Positions 28,538 through 39,555 of a stretch of DNA of 64,000 bases are shown in pieces (position 1 is the first letter of the stretch; each line of letters starts with the position of its first letter). The position numbers and the translations under genes are program-made. The stretch comes from Planococcus maitriensis. GTDB lineage: Bacteria; Bacillota; Bacilli; Bacillales_A; Planococcaceae. A model generated the notes under the pieces. That model saw only the letters and a program-made list of their open reading frames with translations. It made no database searches and was not told the origin of the DNA. The stretch is taken from contig NZ_QLZQ01000002.1 in assembly GCF_003289925.1 (NCBI RefSeq), forward strand, positions 331,282-395,281. Direction: 5' to 3'.

Positions 28538-28951
28538 CTATGAAATACTTGCCCCGATGACATACGATAAACCGACAGAGATGGTCATCGAGATCAAGCC
28601 GACCGAACGGTTATCGCGGGCAATTTCTTCGTCCACTTTGAATTTCGGTGTCAAAAACTCAAAGAGCAGATAGGCAAAGATCAATAGCACGAATCCGAAC
28701 AGCCCCCAGCCGATCATCTCGAACAGCGTCGTGTGCTGTTCGATCGAAAAGCGGAAAATATTCGTGACGCCGAAAATCTTTCCGCCCGTCGCCATTGCCA
28801 CTGCCAGATTGCCGCTCTTTATTTCTTCCCAGTTCTTATACTTTGTCACTATTTCAAAAATGACCATTGCCACGATCAGGCATAAGACCACCACACTGAA
28901 ATATCCAGCCGTCTCGACGAGCGGGTGGGTCCAAAATCCTTCTTCGAACAT
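28538..28951 (-). CDS. DUF350 membrane protein (YshE-like)
   Basis: 137 residues with four transmembrane segments (ETAGYFSVVVLCLIVAMVIF, LAVAMATGGKIFGVTNIF region, MIGWGLFGFVLLIFAYLLF, GLISMTISVGLSYVIGASIS, given as landmarks). Function of DUF350 is unknown. ATG 28949-28951 is seven bases from GGGGAG; an in-frame TTG two codons upstream is less well placed. It is 22 bases downstream of mutS2 and followed by the micropeptide. Confidence 0.82.
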   Translation of the reverse strand: MFEEGFWTHPLVETAGYFSVVVLCLIVAMVIFEIVTKYKNWEEIKSGNLAVAMATGGKIFGVTNIFRFSIEQHTTLFEMIGWGLFGFVLLIFAYLLFEFLTPKFKVDEEIARDNRSVGLISMTISVGLSYVIGASIS

Positions 28952-28973
28952 TTGCAAGCTCCCCTTCCGCCCC

Positions 28974-31334
28974 TTACTTCAGTTCGGCGACCGTTACACC
29001 CGAGCCGCCTTCACCCGCTTCGCCAAAGCGGTAGCTCTTGACGCGAGGATGTTTTTTCAAATATTGCTGCACTCCCTGCCGAAGCGCACCGGTTCCTTTG
29101 CCGTGGATGATGGAGACTTGATGGTAATTCGCCAATAAGGCATCGTCCAAATATTTCTCCACGCGTGAGAGGGCATCCTCGTAGCGTTCCCCGCGAAGGT
29201 CCAGCTCCATTTTCGTATAGCCTTCACGGCCTTTCAAGCTGGTCATCGTGCGTGTTTCTTTCTGTTTTTCCGGCTTTGTGTAGCTCAGGTCGGATTCAGG
29301 CAGCTTCATTTTCAGGATGCCGACCTGCACGATCCATTCCGTATCCGAAACTTTTTCAACCAATGTGCCTTTTTGGCCATAGGACAGCACTTTCACTTCG
29401 TCGTTCGGTTTCAGGGCGACCGGTTCGTTCTTCTTTTTCGCTTTTTTCAGGACGCGGTTTTCCGGCATGGCGTCTTCCAGCCGTTTTTTCGCATCGATCA
29501 GCTGGTGTTCTTTCACGCCGGTCTGCTGGGTAAGCTGCATCTGGCGGAGTTCCTTGATGACTGCATCCGCTTCCGCCCGTGCCTGGTCGACGATTTTGCG
29601 CGCTTTTTCTTTCGCTTTATCTTCGAGCAGCTCTTTGCGGCTTTCGTATTCCGCGAGTCGTTTCGCCAAGTCTTCTTTCAGCGTCTCGGATTCTTCAAGC
29701 ACAGAACGGGTTTCTTCTGCATCCCGTTCCGCTTCGCGACGGCTTTTCTCGAGCGAAGCGATCATCGAATCGACTTCTTTGCGGTCGGTTCCCGTGAAGC
29801 TCTTCGCATGGGAAATGATATGCTCCGGCAAACCAAGACGCTTGGAAATCTCGAACGCGTTGCTGCGCCCCGGCACGCCGATCAGCAAGCGGTAGGTCGG
29901 GCTCAATGTCTCGACATCGAACTCGACGCTGGCATTGGCGACGCCTTCCCGGTTATAGCCATAAGCTTTCAGTTCCGGGTAATGGGTCGTCGCGATGACA
30001 CGCGCGCCCCTGCCGTGCACTTCATCCAATAATGAAATGGCAAGCGCCGCGCCTTCCTGCGGGTCGGTACCGGCACCGAGCTCATCGAAAATGACGAGCG
30101 AGTTCTCATCGAACTTCTCGAGGATGTCGACGATGTTGACCATATGCGAGGAGAACGTACTCAAGCTTTGCTCGATGGATTGCTCATCGCCGATATCGGC
30201 AAATACTTGATCGAATACGGCCAGTTCCGAGCCTTCAAGTGCCGGTACGGGAAGCCCCGCCTGCGCCATTAAAGTCGACAAGCCGACCGTCTTCAAGGTG
30301 ACCGTCTTCCCGCCTGTATTGGGCCCGGTGATGACAATCGCCGTGATCTCCCTGCCGAACTCGATATCATTCGGCACGACTTCATCTTGTGGAATGAGCG
30401 GATGGCGTGCTTTCTTCAAATTGATATAGCCTTCGGTGTTCATTTCGGGTTTCGAGCATTTATGCGCCTGGCCGTATTTCGCTTTTGCCAGGATCAGGTC
30501 GACTTCCGCCAATACCCCGACCAAGGTGAACAGTTCATGTGCGACTTCCTGCACTTTGGCGGACAGCATTTGCAGGATGCGGTCGATTTCTTCTTTTTCT
30601 TTCAATTTGAGGCGGCGCACTTCATTGTTCGCCTGCACGACAGCATCTGGCTCGACGAACAGCGTCTGTCCCGAGGATGATTGGTCGTGGACGATGCCGC
30701 CGTAATGGCTTCTGTATTCCTGCTTGACCGGAATGACGAAGCGGTCGTTGCGGATGGTGACAATCGAATCGGACAGCATTTTCGACGCATTGCGCCCGCG
30801 TATCAGGCTCTCGAGTTTCTCGCGTACGCGGCTTTCCTGCGCTCGCAGCGATTGGCGGATGCTGCGCAATTCCGGACTGGCGCTGTCGACCACCGTGCCG
30901 TTGTCGTCGATGCATGCGTTGATATCGTGTTCGAGCTGCGTCAAGATCGGCATGCTTTCTTTTTTCTCCATGAAATGGGGAATATCGATATCTTCTTCCG
31001 CGTCGATGCCTTCAAGGAAATGGCGCAAAATGCGGCTTGCGCGGATCGTCGAGGAAACTTCCATCAACTCCACCGGGCTCAAACTGCCGCCGATCTGCGC
31101 GCGCTTGGCGTGGGGGCGGATATCGGAAATCCCGCCCATCGGCACATTGTTCTTGATGCGCAATAATTGTGCGGCTTCGTCCATTTCTTCGAGCAGACGG
31201 TTCACTTCCGCGATCTCCGTCGATGGCAATAGCCCTTTCACCAAATCTTTTCCAAGTGATGAAGTGCAGAATGCCGCCACTTCTTCACGGATTTTATAAA
31301 ATTCGAGAGTTCGTAATGCGCGCTCTGCGATCAT
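28974..31334 (-). CDS. mutS2: MutS2, branched-DNA and stalled-ribosome ATPase/nuclease
   Basis: 786 residues. It has the MutS core and clamp without the mismatch-recognition domain. Walker A is [16 protein letters not shown], Walker B region [15 protein letters not shown], then a long charged coiled coil (about 515-635) and a C-terminal Smr domain ([25 protein letters not shown]). In Bacillus MutS2 acts on recombination intermediates and splits collided ribosomes. It follows polX closely, the known order. Confidence 0.96.
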   Translation of the reverse strand: MIAERALRTLEFYKIREEVAAFCTSSLGKDLVKGLLPSTEIAEVNRLLEEMDEAAQLLRIKNNVPMGGISDIRPHAKRAQIGGSLSPVELMEVSSTIRASRILRHFLEGIDAEEDIDIPHFMEKKESMPILTQLEHDINACIDDNGTVVDSASPELRSIRQSLRAQESRVREKLESLIRGRNASKMLSDSIVTIRNDRFVIPVKQEYRSHYGGIVHDQSSSGQTLFVEPDAVVQANNEVRRLKLKEKEEIDRILQMLSAKVQEVAHELFTLVGVLAEVDLILAKAKYGQAHKCSKPEMNTEGYINLKKARHPLIPQDEVVPNDIEFGREITAIVITGPNTGGKTVTLKTVGLSTLMAQAGLPVPALEGSELAVFDQVFADIGDEQSIEQSLSTFSSHMVNIVDILEKFDENSLVIFDELGAGTDPQEGAALAISLLDEVHGRGARVIATTHYPELKAYGYNREGVANASVEFDVETLSPTYRLLIGVPGRSNAFEISKRLGLPEHIISHAKSFTGTDRKEVDSMIASLEKSRREAERDAEETRSVLEESETLKEDLAKRLAEYESRKELLEDKAKEKARKIVDQARAEADAVIKELRQMQLTQQTGVKEHQLIDAKKRLEDAMPENRVLKKAKKKNEPVALKPNDEVKVLSYGQKGTLVEKVSDTEWIVQVGILKMKLPESDLSYTKPEKQKETRTMTSLKGREGYTKMELDLRGERYEDALSRVEKYLDDALLANYHQVSIIHGKGTGALRQGVQQYLKKHPRVKSYRFGEAGEGGSGVTVAELK

Positions 31335-31347
31335 ATAAACTCCTCCT

Positions 31348-33051
31348 TTATCGTTTCAGGAAATCTCTTAGCTTCTCAAGCGGCCATGTATTGACCACAT
31401 TGTCTTTTTTCAGCCATGCTTTCTGTGCGTGGCGGACGCCTGTTGACATGACATCCAGCCCTTCGATTGCATGGGCATCGGTATTGATGGCGACCGGCAC
31501 GCCTTTTTCCTGTGCCATGACCAGCCATTCCACGGCGAGGTCGAGGCGATATGGGCTCGCATTCAATTCCACGATCTTGCCATATTCTTTTGCCCAATCG
31601 AGGATTTGTTCAACGTCCGGATCATAGCCGTCGCGTTTTCCGACGATGCGGCCGGTCGGATGCGCGATCATATGGACATATGGGTTTTTCATTGCAGTCA
31701 AGATGCGCGCCATGATCTGTTCTTGCGGCTGTTGGAAACTCGAATGGATGCTCGCGATGACGAAATCCAATTGCGCGAGCACTTCGTCGCCAAAATCCAA
31801 ACTGCCGTCCGGCAAGATGTCCATTTCCGTTCCCGACATCACTTCGATGCCGTCGTGGCGTTTATTGGCTTCACGCAATTTCCCGTTCTGTTCAATCAAG
31901 CGCTCAGGCGTCAAGCCGTTCGCGACTTTTAAGTACTGAGAGTGGTCAGTGATGGCCATGTATTCGTAACCGCGCTCGCGGCATGCGTTGATCATTTCAT
32001 CAATCGAATGTGCCCCGTCTGACCAGGTTGTGTGCATATGCAAGTCGCCGCGGATATCGTCGAGCGAGACGAGCGACGGCAATTCGTCAATTCGGTCGAT
32101 TTCACGGCCATCTTCGCGTACGGTCGGTGGGATGAACGGCAAATCGAAATGGGCAAAAAATGCCTCTTCTGAATCGAAGGCCAAGACAGAACCGTCTTCC
32201 TGTTCCACGCCGTATTCGCTGATTTTCTCTTTTTTCGCTTTGGCCAATTGGCGCATGCGGACATTATGGTCTTTCGAGCCGGTGAAATGATGCAGCGCTG
32301 TCGCGAATTCTTCCGGTGCGACGAGGCGGAAATCGACGTCGATCGGCTCGACCACTTCCACTGCAACAGAGACTTTCGTGTCGCCTGATGCGATGGTTTC
32401 TTTTACAGGCAAACCGGCGAGCAGCTGTTCTTTCACTTTTGCCGGTTTATCGGTCGCCACGATAAAGTCGAGGTCTTTGCTCGTTTCTTTCGTTCGGCGG
32501 AAGCTTCCGGCAACCGAAAATTTTGCCACTTCGGAAATTGTCGTCAATAAGTTCTCGATGAATGCCACCGTTTCTTCCGTTTTCCAGATCGGGTGGCGTC
32601 CCGGATCGGTTTCGAAATTCTCCAGCTCAAGCAGGATTTTCTCTTCGGATTTCGCTCCGAATCCAGGAAGCGCTTGGACACGTCCATCGATGCACGCCTG
32701 CTTCAAGGATTCCATTGAATCCACGCCGAGTTCTTTATAGAGTTTGGCAATTTTCTTGCCGCCGAGCCCTTGGAGCTTGAGCATCGGCACAAGCCCTTTC
32801 GGCACTTCTTCCTGAAGCTCTTCGAGGACAGACGATTTACCGTCAGTAAGCAATTCCGTGATGACATCACCTGTCCCTTTCCCGATACCTTTCAGCTTCG
32901 TGACATCTTCTATCTCGTCCAGGCTGCGCTGGTCGAGTTCAAGCGCTTGGGCGGCTTTACGGAAAGCCGATACTTTAAATGGGTTGTCCCCTTTTAATTC
33001 CATATATAACGCGATATTTTCCAATGTGCGGATAATGATCTTTTTATTCAT
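31348..33051 (-). CDS. polX: DNA polymerase X family protein with PHP domain
   Basis: 567 residues. N-terminal helix-hairpin-helix region ([33 protein letters not shown]), Pol beta-like palm with [19 protein letters not shown] carrying the catalytic aspartates, and a C-terminal PHP phosphoesterase domain ([32 protein letters not shown]). Gap-filling polymerase with 3'-5' exonuclease activity in base excision repair. The start is ATG 33049-33051, ten bases after GGGAGG. Confidence 0.95.
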   Translation of the reverse strand: MNKKIIIRTLENIALYMELKGDNPFKVSAFRKAAQALELDQRSLDEIEDVTKLKGIGKGTGDVITELLTDGKSSVLEELQEEVPKGLVPMLKLQGLGGKKIAKLYKELGVDSMESLKQACIDGRVQALPGFGAKSEEKILLELENFETDPGRHPIWKTEETVAFIENLLTTISEVAKFSVAGSFRRTKETSKDLDFIVATDKPAKVKEQLLAGLPVKETIASGDTKVSVAVEVVEPIDVDFRLVAPEEFATALHHFTGSKDHNVRMRQLAKAKKEKISEYGVEQEDGSVLAFDSEEAFFAHFDLPFIPPTVREDGREIDRIDELPSLVSLDDIRGDLHMHTTWSDGAHSIDEMINACRERGYEYMAITDHSQYLKVANGLTPERLIEQNGKLREANKRHDGIEVMSGTEMDILPDGSLDFGDEVLAQLDFVIASIHSSFQQPQEQIMARILTAMKNPYVHMIAHPTGRIVGKRDGYDPDVEQILDWAKEYGKIVELNASPYRLDLAVEWLVMAQEKGVPVAINTDAHAIEGLDVMSTGVRHAQKAWLKKDNVVNTWPLEKLRDFLKR

Positions 33052-33112
33052 GCGAAACAAACCTCCCTAATCGGTTCATAAAAAAACTTCCCTCGTAAGA
33101 GAGAAGTTCCTA

Positions 33113-33649
33113 CTACATATAAATATACCACCATTCCTTCACTTTCTCAGAGAAATAAGGCGTGTGTTCCAGGATGGCACGGGCGATCCCGGAGTTTTCG
33201 ATTTGGTTTTGGATCACATCGATCGGCAATAGCGCAAATACATACAAGCCGATGAACAACAGGATATGCGCTTCGATGAGCCCGAGGACCGCACCGAAAA
33301 TCCGGCTCAGGAAACCGAGCACCGGTATGTATTTGATGAAATCGAACATCGAAGCGATCAACGTCAACAAAAATTTCACCACAAAGAAAATAAGTGCGAA
33401 AGCCAATAATTGATAGAAAGTTTCATCCAAATTCAATTGTTCGACAGCGATCGCAAATCGCGAGCTTTCATCGACTGTCGGGTATGGCACCCATAACACA
33501 AAGTTTTCCGACAGCGGCTTATAATACGTGTAGGCGACAATCAGCGCGACGACGAAGCCGACCATGTGCAGGAACTGCAGCACAAGCCCTCGCTTGAAGC
33601 CGACCAAAATGCCCGCCAAAAGCAATACCAATAAAATTAAATCAAGCAT
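33113..33649 (-). CDS. CvpA-family membrane protein (YshB-like)
   Basis: 178 residues with four transmembrane helices; begins MLDLILLVLLLAGILVGFKRG, the CvpA signature, and contains IPVLGFLSRIFGAVLGLIEA. The E. coli namesake is needed for colicin V production, but the Bacillus role is unclear. It is five bases past the zapA stop and 60 before polX. Confidence 0.87.
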   Translation of the reverse strand: MLDLILLVLLLAGILVGFKRGLVLQFLHMVGFVVALIVAYTYYKPLSENFVLWVPYPTVDESSRFAIAVEQLNLDETFYQLLAFALIFFVVKFLLTLIASMFDFIKYIPVLGFLSRIFGAVLGLIEAHILLFIGLYVFALLPIDVIQNQIENSGIARAILEHTPYFSEKVKEWWYIYM

Positions 33650-33654
33650 ATCCG

Positions 33655-33915
33655 TCAGCCCTTCAAGTTATTCAATTCAATTTCCATTTGTTCTAGCTGC
33701 TCTTTCAGTTTAAGATATTCATGTGTCGCATTTACCGCGGTCAATACGGCTAGTTTCGCCTGGTCAAGCGATGGATTGGCGGCGTTGATCTCCCGCATCT
33801 TGCTATCGACCATGGAAGCGACAAGCCTCATATGGCCGGATGTCTCAGTACCGAGCATCTTATATGTATGGCCATATATATCAACGACAGTGCGAATTTT
33901 ATGCTGCTCTTGCAA
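33655..33915 (-). CDS. zapA: Cell-division protein ZapA
   Basis: 86 residues. Bundles FtsZ protofilaments at the division ring. [30 protein letters not shown] and the C-terminal coiled coil [20 protein letters not shown] are typical. The start is TTG 33913-33915, eight bases after AAGGGGG; the longer frame would run through the promoter into rnhC. First gene of the zapA-cvpA-polX-mutS2 transcription unit. Confidence 0.9.
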   Translation of the reverse strand: MQEQHKIRTVVDIYGHTYKMLGTETSGHMRLVASMVDSKMREINAANPSLDQAKLAVLTAVNATHEYLKLKEQLEQMEIELNNLKG

Positions 33916-33946
33916 TGCGCGTTCCCCCTTTGGAATTCTATAGACC

Positions 33947-33976
33947 ATCATAACACGAACACGAGCGGATTGTGAA
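33947..33976 (-). promoter_or_regulatory. zapA operon promoter
   Basis: Minus strand TTCACA (33971-33976), 18-base spacer, TATGAT (33947-33952), in the 82-base gap between divergent zapA and rnhC. Confidence 0.6.
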
Positions 33977-33997
33977 TCATAAGAAAGGGGACTCCCA

Positions 33998-34933
33998 ATG
34001 ACCAATAGCGTCTTGAAACTGCCGGAAGAAGCCTTGAAACGGCTGATTGCCCATTACCAAAATAAAGAAATAACCACCAAGAATCCCCATGCCCGCTTTG
34101 CAGCTAAACTGCCGGATGCGATGATCACTGTCTACAGCTCCGGAAAAGTCATGTTCCAGGGCGCAGGCGCCGAGCGCGAAACGGCTAAATGGGGCGTTGC
34201 CGACAGTGCCAAGGAAAAAGCGGCAACAGCAAAAGGCGATCGATTGCCTCCCGATTTCGCCAAACGTTCCGTGCTCGGCTCCGATGAAACGGGCACCGGC
34301 GATTTTTTCGGCCCGATCACCGTCGCTGCCTGCTTTGTCCCCGCACAGCAAGTCGAGCTCGCCAAGGAACTCGGCGTCAAGGATTCCAAGCAATTGACGG
34401 ATGATTATATGCGGAAAATAGCACCTGACTTGAAAGCGGCTTTCACCCATAGCGTGCTGGCCTTGAATAATGAGAAATACAACCAAGTGCAGGCGCAGGG
34501 CTGGTCGCAAGGCAAGATCAAGGCATTGCTCCACAACCAGGCACTGAAGCATGTGTTGCGGAAGATGGCACCCGAAAAACCGGAAGCGATCCTGATCGAC
34601 CAATTCGCTGAGCGCAACATCTACTATAAGCATATCGCCAAAGAACCGGAAATCATCCGCGAGAATGTGCTGTTTTCGACAAAAGCGGAAAACCTCCATG
34701 TATCGGTTGCCTGCGCGTCGATCATTGCGCGCGTTGCTTTCCTTGAGGAAATGGATCGGCTCAGCACGGTCGCCGGCGTGGCCTTGCCAAAAGGCGCCGG
34801 CGCGATTGTCGACGAAGTAGCGGCAAAGATCCTTTTGTCGCGCGGAGAAGCGTTCCTGAAAAGCATCACGAAAGCCCATTTTGCCAATACGAAAAAAGCG
34901 CATGCTTTAGCAGCGAAGAAAAAGCGCTACTAA
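33998..34933 (+). CDS. rnhC: Ribonuclease HIII
   Basis: 311 residues, plus strand. Cleaves RNA in RNA-DNA hybrids. An N-terminal TBP-like substrate-binding domain (residues 1-85) precedes the RNase H domain with [18 protein letters not shown] (catalytic Asp, Glu), [11 protein letters not shown] and later catalytic Asp in LIDQFAE. AAAGGGG stands seven bases before the ATG. It is divergent from zapA and convergent with pheT, sharing a strong bidirectional terminator with the latter. Confidence 0.96.
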   Translation: MTNSVLKLPEEALKRLIAHYQNKEITTKNPHARFAAKLPDAMITVYSSGKVMFQGAGAERETAKWGVADSAKEKAATAKGDRLPPDFAKRSVLGSDETGTGDFFGPITVAACFVPAQQVELAKELGVKDSKQLTDDYMRKIAPDLKAAFTHSVLALNNEKYNQVQAQGWSQGKIKALLHNQALKHVLRKMAPEKPEAILIDQFAERNIYYKHIAKEPEIIRENVLFSTKAENLHVSVACASIIARVAFLEEMDRLSTVAGVALPKGAGAIVDEVAAKILLSRGEAFLKSITKAHFANTKKAHALAAKKKRY

Positions 34934-34974
34934 AAAAGCTGTCTTGGGCCTTCATGGGCCCAAGACAGCTTTTC
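34932..34974. terminator. Bidirectional terminator between rnhC and pheT
   Basis: AAAAGCTGTCTTGGGCC / GGCCCAAGACAGCTTTT, about 17 pairs, flanked by A and T runs. It serves both convergent genes. Confidence 0.93.
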
Positions 34975-34978
34975 GGTT

Positions 34979-37378
34979 TTAACGGAGTTCCGCCCCTGAT
35001 TCCGTGAGCGCTTTGATGATTTTCTCATGCGCTGCGTTCACTTCTTCATCGGTCAGTGTTTTCTCCGGATCGAAATATCTTAGCGAGAACGCCAAGGATT
35101 TCTTGCCTTCTTCCATCCGCTCGCCTTCGTAGAGGTCGAAGACGCGGACATCTTTCAATAGCTTGCCTCCCGCTTTGCGGATGACGTCTTCAATCGTCTG
35201 GGCCTCCACGATCTTCGAGAGGACCAGGGCGATGTCGCGTGAAATCGTCGGGTAGCGGGATACTTGTGTATAGACGAGCGCTTCCGTTTCGCGGGTCAGC
35301 AAAGTCGCCAAGTTCAATTCCACAACGATCGTTTCTTTCAAATCACGCTTCTTCTGCTCGGACGGGTGCAATGCGCCGATCACGCCGATGCGCTTGCCAT
35401 CGAGCAGGACGAAAGCGGTTCTGCCCGGATGCAAGCCGTCCATTTCACCGCGTTCGAACGATAATTCAAGACCCAGCTTGTCAGCAAGCCCTTCCACGAT
35501 GCCTTTTGCCACGAAAAAGTCGACAGCTTTCTTTTCGCCCTGCCAGCTGTGGTCGAGCCACAATCCTGTCATGACGATCGCCAAATGCTCTTGTTCATCG
35601 AGCAGTTCATCCTGGCCTTTCAAGAATACCGAACCTGTTTCATATAAAGCGGCCGAATCAGTGCGGCGTGCCGTGTTATACGAAAGCGATTCGAGCAAAT
35701 GAGGCAACAGGCTCTGGCGGAGAATGCTGCGCTCTTCGCTCATCGGCATCAACAGGCGCGTCGTTTCCGTCGGCTCCAGCGCAAATTGCGTAGCTGCGGC
35801 TTCCGAAGTCAGTGAATAGGTTGTAGCCTGAAGCAGGCCAGCCCCTTCAAGGAAATGGCGCGCGATGCGGCGTTTCGCCTGGTAAGGGCTCAATCCGCCA
35901 GGTGTGGCATCAGTGCGCGGCAATGTTGCCGGAATCTCGTCATAACCGTAAAGACGTGCGATTTCTTCCACGACGTCCTCTTCGATCTGGATATCCTGCC
36001 GGCGCGTCGGCACTTCAATAATCAATTGGTTGTTCACCGCTTCTGTCTTGAACTTCAAGCGGCTGAGGATATCAAGCATGTCCTCAAGCCGGATCTTCAT
36101 GCCGAGGCGGCTATTGATGAAGTCAGGTGAAACTTTGACAATGCGCTCTTGCTTATCGAGCTGGTCGAATACGAGCGAGCCTTTGAGCACTTCCCCGTCC
36201 GCAAGCTGTGCCAGCAATTGGGCAGCGCGCTCTGCAGCCGGGATGACGCGGTTCGGGTCGACGCCCTTTTCGTAGCGCGAGCTCGCGTCACTTCTCAAAT
36301 TATGGTCTTTCGATGTACGGCGGATCGAATCTGAAGCGAAATAAGCCGATTCGATGACGACCGTTGTCGTCTCATCGCTCACTTCCGAATTCGCACCGCC
36401 CATTACGCCGGCAAGCGCGACAGGGTCTTTCCCGTTGGTGATGACCAAGTGATGAGCCGATAACGTACGCTCGGTATCGTCAAGGGTTGTGATCTTTTCG
36501 CCTTCTTTTGCCTGGCGGACGGTGATATTGCCTGTCCCCAGTGAATCGTAATCAAACGCATGAAGCGGCTGGCCGTATTCCATCAAAATATAGTTCGTCA
36601 CATCGACGACATTATTATGCGGGCGGACGCCGGCCGCCATCAAACGCTGCTGCAGCCAAAGCGGTGATTCCTTCACTTTGACGTTGCGCACGACTTTCGC
36701 GACATACAGGGGGTTCGCTTCTGGTGCATCCACTTCGAGCGACAGCATGCTTTCCGCAGCGTCTGCCGCTTCAGCGTATTCGATTTCCGGCAAGCTAACC
36801 TCTTCTTCTAAAATTGCGCCGACTTCATAAGCGACACCGAGCATGCTCATCGCATCCGCACGGTTCGGCGTGAGGCCAAGTTCAAGGACCGTATCGTCCA
36901 AGTCCAGGTAAGACAGCACATCTGTACCCGGCTCCGCTTTTTCAGGCAAGACATAAATCCCTTCCGCATAGCTTTTCGGCACGAGTTTCGTTTCAATGCC
37001 GAGCTCCTGAAGCGAGCAGATCATGCCGTTCGACACTTCTCCGCGCAGCTTCGCTTTTTTGATCTTCATGCCGCCCGGAAGCTTTGCGCCCGGACGTGCC
37101 ACGATGACCGTTTGCCCTTTGGCGATATTCGGTGCGCCGCAGATGATCTGGTCGATTTCCCCGCCGCCGACATCCACTTGGCAGATTGACAGTTTATCGG
37201 CTTCCGGATGCTTCACGCAATCCGTCACATAACCGACGACCAAATTCGCTAATCCTTCCGAACGGTCGATTACCGCGTCGACTTCGATACCTGCGCGCGT
37301 GATTTTCTCCCCGAGTTCCGCAGGGGGCAAATCTTGTGTATTTACGTATTCTTTCAACCATTTTGTCGATACTAACAT
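34979..37378 (-). CDS. pheT: Phenylalanyl-tRNA synthetase beta subunit
   Basis: 799 residues. In order: tRNA-binding EMAP-like domain (residues 40-150, VVGYVTDCVKHPEADKL), B3/B4 editing domain (DVTNYILMEYGQPLHAFDYD), B5 domain, the synthetase-like core (LLQATTYSLTS) and the C-terminal anticodon-binding FDX-ACB domain (YPTISRDIALVL). It pairs with PheS as an alpha2-beta2 enzyme and is 12 bases downstream of pheS. Confidence 0.97.
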   Translation of the reverse strand: MLVSTKWLKEYVNTQDLPPAELGEKITRAGIEVDAVIDRSEGLANLVVGYVTDCVKHPEADKLSICQVDVGGGEIDQIICGAPNIAKGQTVIVARPGAKLPGGMKIKKAKLRGEVSNGMICSLQELGIETKLVPKSYAEGIYVLPEKAEPGTDVLSYLDLDDTVLELGLTPNRADAMSMLGVAYEVGAILEEEVSLPEIEYAEAADAAESMLSLEVDAPEANPLYVAKVVRNVKVKESPLWLQQRLMAAGVRPHNNVVDVTNYILMEYGQPLHAFDYDSLGTGNITVRQAKEGEKITTLDDTERTLSAHHLVITNGKDPVALAGVMGGANSEVSDETTTVVIESAYFASDSIRRTSKDHNLRSDASSRYEKGVDPNRVIPAAERAAQLLAQLADGEVLKGSLVFDQLDKQERIVKVSPDFINSRLGMKIRLEDMLDILSRLKFKTEAVNNQLIIEVPTRRQDIQIEEDVVEEIARLYGYDEIPATLPRTDATPGGLSPYQAKRRIARHFLEGAGLLQATTYSLTSEAAATQFALEPTETTRLLMPMSEERSILRQSLLPHLLESLSYNTARRTDSAALYETGSVFLKGQDELLDEQEHLAIVMTGLWLDHSWQGEKKAVDFFVAKGIVEGLADKLGLELSFERGEMDGLHPGRTAFVLLDGKRIGVIGALHPSEQKKRDLKETIVVELNLATLLTRETEALVYTQVSRYPTISRDIALVLSKIVEAQTIEDVIRKAGGKLLKDVRVFDLYEGERMEEGKKSLAFSLRYFDPEKTLTDEEVNAAHEKIIKALTESGAELR

Positions 37379-37390
37379 GAATGTTCCTCC

Positions 37391-38428
37391 TTAAAGTTCC
37401 GTCCGTTGAAATTGCGTCAAGAAACGCACGTCGTTCGTGTAGAAATGGCGGATGTCCTCGATGCCGTATTTCAGCATCGCAATGCGCTCCGGCCCCATGC
37501 CGAATGCGAACCCTGTAAGGCGCTTCGAATCATAGCCGGCCATTTCCAGAACGTTCGGATGCACCATGCCGGCGCCGAGAATTTCGATCCAGCCGGTCTT
37601 TTTGCAGACATTGCAGCCAGACCCGCCGCATTTGAAGCAGGAAATATCCATTTCAACGGAAGGCTCCGTGAACGGGAAGAAGCTCGGGCGCAGTCGGATT
37701 TCGCGGTCTTCGCCGAACATCTTCTTGGCGAAGACGGACAAGGTCCCTTTTAGGTCGCTCATGCGGATATCCTCGCCGACCACGAGCCCTTCGATTTGCG
37801 TGAATTGATGCGAATGCGTCGCGTCATCGTTATCGCGGCGGTAGACTTTGCCCGGGCAGATGATCTTGATCGGCTCTCCGCCTTTCGCTTCCATCGTGCG
37901 TGCCTGCACCGGTGAAGTGTGCGTGCGCAGCAAGATGTCTTCTGTTATATAGAAGGAATCCTGCATATCGCGTGCCGGATGGCCTTTCGGCAAATTGAGC
38001 GCTTCGAAATTATAATAATCCTTCTCGACTTCCGGGCCTTCTGCGATTTCGTAGCCCATCGATAGGAACAGGTCTTCGATTTCTTCGACGACGCGCGTCA
38101 AGGGATGCGGATTGCCTGTCTTCGCCGGGCGCCCTGGCAAGGAAATATCGATCGTTTCGCTTTGCAGCTTTTCGTTGATTGCCTGCTCTTCCAAAATGAC
38201 CATGCGGGCATCGAGTGATTCTGTCACTTCCGCACGCACTTCGTTTGCAAGCGCGCCCATTTTTGGGCGTTCTTCCGCCGGCAATTTGCCCATGCCTTTC
38301 AAGACATCGGTGATCGGCCCTTTTTTCCCTAAATACGCTACGCGCACGTCCGTCAATTCCTTGACCGTTTGCGCCGCCTGGATTTTCTCCAAGGCTTCAT
38401 TTTTCAATTCCTGCAATCTTGCTTCCAT
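37391..38428 (-). CDS. pheS: Phenylalanyl-tRNA synthetase alpha subunit
   Basis: 345 residues. N-terminal coiled coil (about 1-85), then the class II catalytic core with motif 2 ([12 protein letters not shown]) and motif 3 ([18 protein letters not shown]), plus [14 protein letters not shown]. The start ATG 38426-38428 follows AAGGAGGAG; the upstream frame is leader RNA. Expression is governed by the T-box leader at 38448-38698. Confidence 0.97.
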   Translation of the reverse strand: MEARLQELKNEALEKIQAAQTVKELTDVRVAYLGKKGPITDVLKGMGKLPAEERPKMGALANEVRAEVTESLDARMVILEEQAINEKLQSETIDISLPGRPAKTGNPHPLTRVVEEIEDLFLSMGYEIAEGPEVEKDYYNFEALNLPKGHPARDMQDSFYITEDILLRTHTSPVQARTMEAKGGEPIKIICPGKVYRRDNDDATHSHQFTQIEGLVVGEDIRMSDLKGTLSVFAKKMFGEDREIRLRPSFFPFTEPSVEMDISCFKCGGSGCNVCKKTGWIEILGAGMVHPNVLEMAGYDSKRLTGFAFGMGPERIAMLKYGIEDIRHFYTNDVRFLTQFQRTEL

Positions 38429-38447
38429 TTTCTCTCCTCCTTGAACA

Positions 38448-38698
38448 TAAAAAAGCCCCGCCCCAAAAAGGGACGAGGCATTGATTCGCGGTACCACCCT
38501 AGTTATCGCACGCAGGCGATCACTTCATTGAATAACGGCTCATCACCGGCCAGACTTTACGGCACTCGGCCGGTCCCCGTCTGGCAGCTCGCGGGGTGAA
38601 CTTCCGATGGCCCTGCATATCCGCGCTTTCAGTCGAGGGCGGACTTCCTTGGATGCAGGGGAACAAGGTACTTTTCCCGGTCAACGCTTGTTTATTTC
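38448..38698 (-). ncRNA. T-box leader of pheST
   Basis: Contains the T-box AGGGTGGTACCGCG, which pairs with the uncharged tRNA acceptor end, and the downstream terminator stem GCCTCGTCCC / GGGGCGGGGC with a T run (38448-38480). A TTC phenylalanine codon at 38598-38600 is the likely specifier. Low Phe-tRNA charging should switch the leader to antitermination. Confidence 0.93.
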
Positions 38699-38704
38699 TC
38701 TTCT

Positions 38705-38733
38705 ATTATAATGAACTTCCCCCCGTTAATCAA
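38705..38733 (-). promoter_or_regulatory. pheST promoter
   Basis: Minus strand TTGATT (38728-38733), 17-base spacer, TATAAT (38705-38710). The -35 overlaps the end of the upstream methyltransferase gene. Confidence 0.75.
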
Positions 38734-39503
38734 ACACCAGTTTTCGGAACAAGGCTGTATAACAGGATTCCAGTCGCTACGGCCACGTTCAATGATTCTG
38801 CCGGGCCGTATAGCGGCACCATCAGATTCTGGTCAGTCTGCTCGAGTAACTGCGGCTCGACGCCGCTTCCTTCATTTCCGACGATGAGCGCAAAACGCTC
38901 TTTCGACTCCGCCTCGTACATCGGCACCGATTGGTAAAGCGCCGTGCCGTAAACCGGGATGCTGCGTCTCTTCAAGCTTTCGACCCAGTCGAATAAGTCG
39001 CCTTTGACGATCGGCACCTGGAAATGCGCGCCTTGCGCCGAACGGACCGTTTTCGGATTGTACGCATCCGCCGATCCTTTTCCGAGAACGACCGCATCGA
39101 TTCCGGCAGCTGCAGCTGTGCGGATCATCGTACCGACATTACCCGGGTCCTGCACGGCGTCGATCAAGAGCAGCGTCTGCCATTGCTCCTGCACGGATAG
39201 ATCATACTCCGGCTGCGCACAATGCGCGAAAATGCCTTGCGTATGCTCGGTCTCCGCAATTTCTTTTGCAATCTGTGCGGTCACCACATAAAGCGTGAGG
39301 CCTTCGATATCCCAAGCATCCGGGATATCCGTGCCTTCGCGGACGATCAAGCCTTTTATGCCTTCTTTCTTGTTCAATGCCTCTTCCGTCAAATGGAAAC
39401 CTTCGATGAGGAATTCCCCAAATTTATCGCGCTCTTTCCGGGTCGTGCTCAGTTTCTTCCAATGTTTGACGAGCGAGTTCTGCAATGATTCAATTCGTTT
39501 CAT
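38730..39503 (-). CDS. SpoU/TrmH-family RNA 2'-O-ribose methyltransferase (YsgA-like)
   Basis: 257 residues. N-terminal substrate-binding domain, then the knotted SPOUT fold with VQDPGNVGTMIRTA (motif 1), IVGNEGSGVE (motif 2) and VPLYGPAESLNVAVA (motif 3). Probably methylates an rRNA ribose; the exact site cannot be told. The start ATG 39501-39503 follows GGTGA. B. subtilis carries the small acid-soluble spore protein gene sspI near this gene; none is seen here. Confidence 0.9.
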   Translation of the reverse strand: MKRIESLQNSLVKHWKKLSTTRKERDKFGEFLIEGFHLTEEALNKKEGIKGLIVREGTDIPDAWDIEGLTLYVVTAQIAKEIAETEHTQGIFAHCAQPEYDLSVQEQWQTLLLIDAVQDPGNVGTMIRTAAAAGIDAVVLGKGSADAYNPKTVRSAQGAHFQVPIVKGDLFDWVESLKRRSIPVYGTALYQSVPMYEAESKERFALIVGNEGSGVEPQLLEQTDQNLMVPLYGPAESLNVAVATGILLYSLVPKTGV

Positions 39504-39555
39504 AATACGTTCACCACTTTTTTTCAGAATAGCTCCAGTATAGCATAGGGCCGTT

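Noticed and set aside
33977-34903. 308-codon minus-strand frame opposite rnhC
   Set aside because: rnhC on the plus strand has clear catalytic motifs and a ribosome site; the minus frame has neither.
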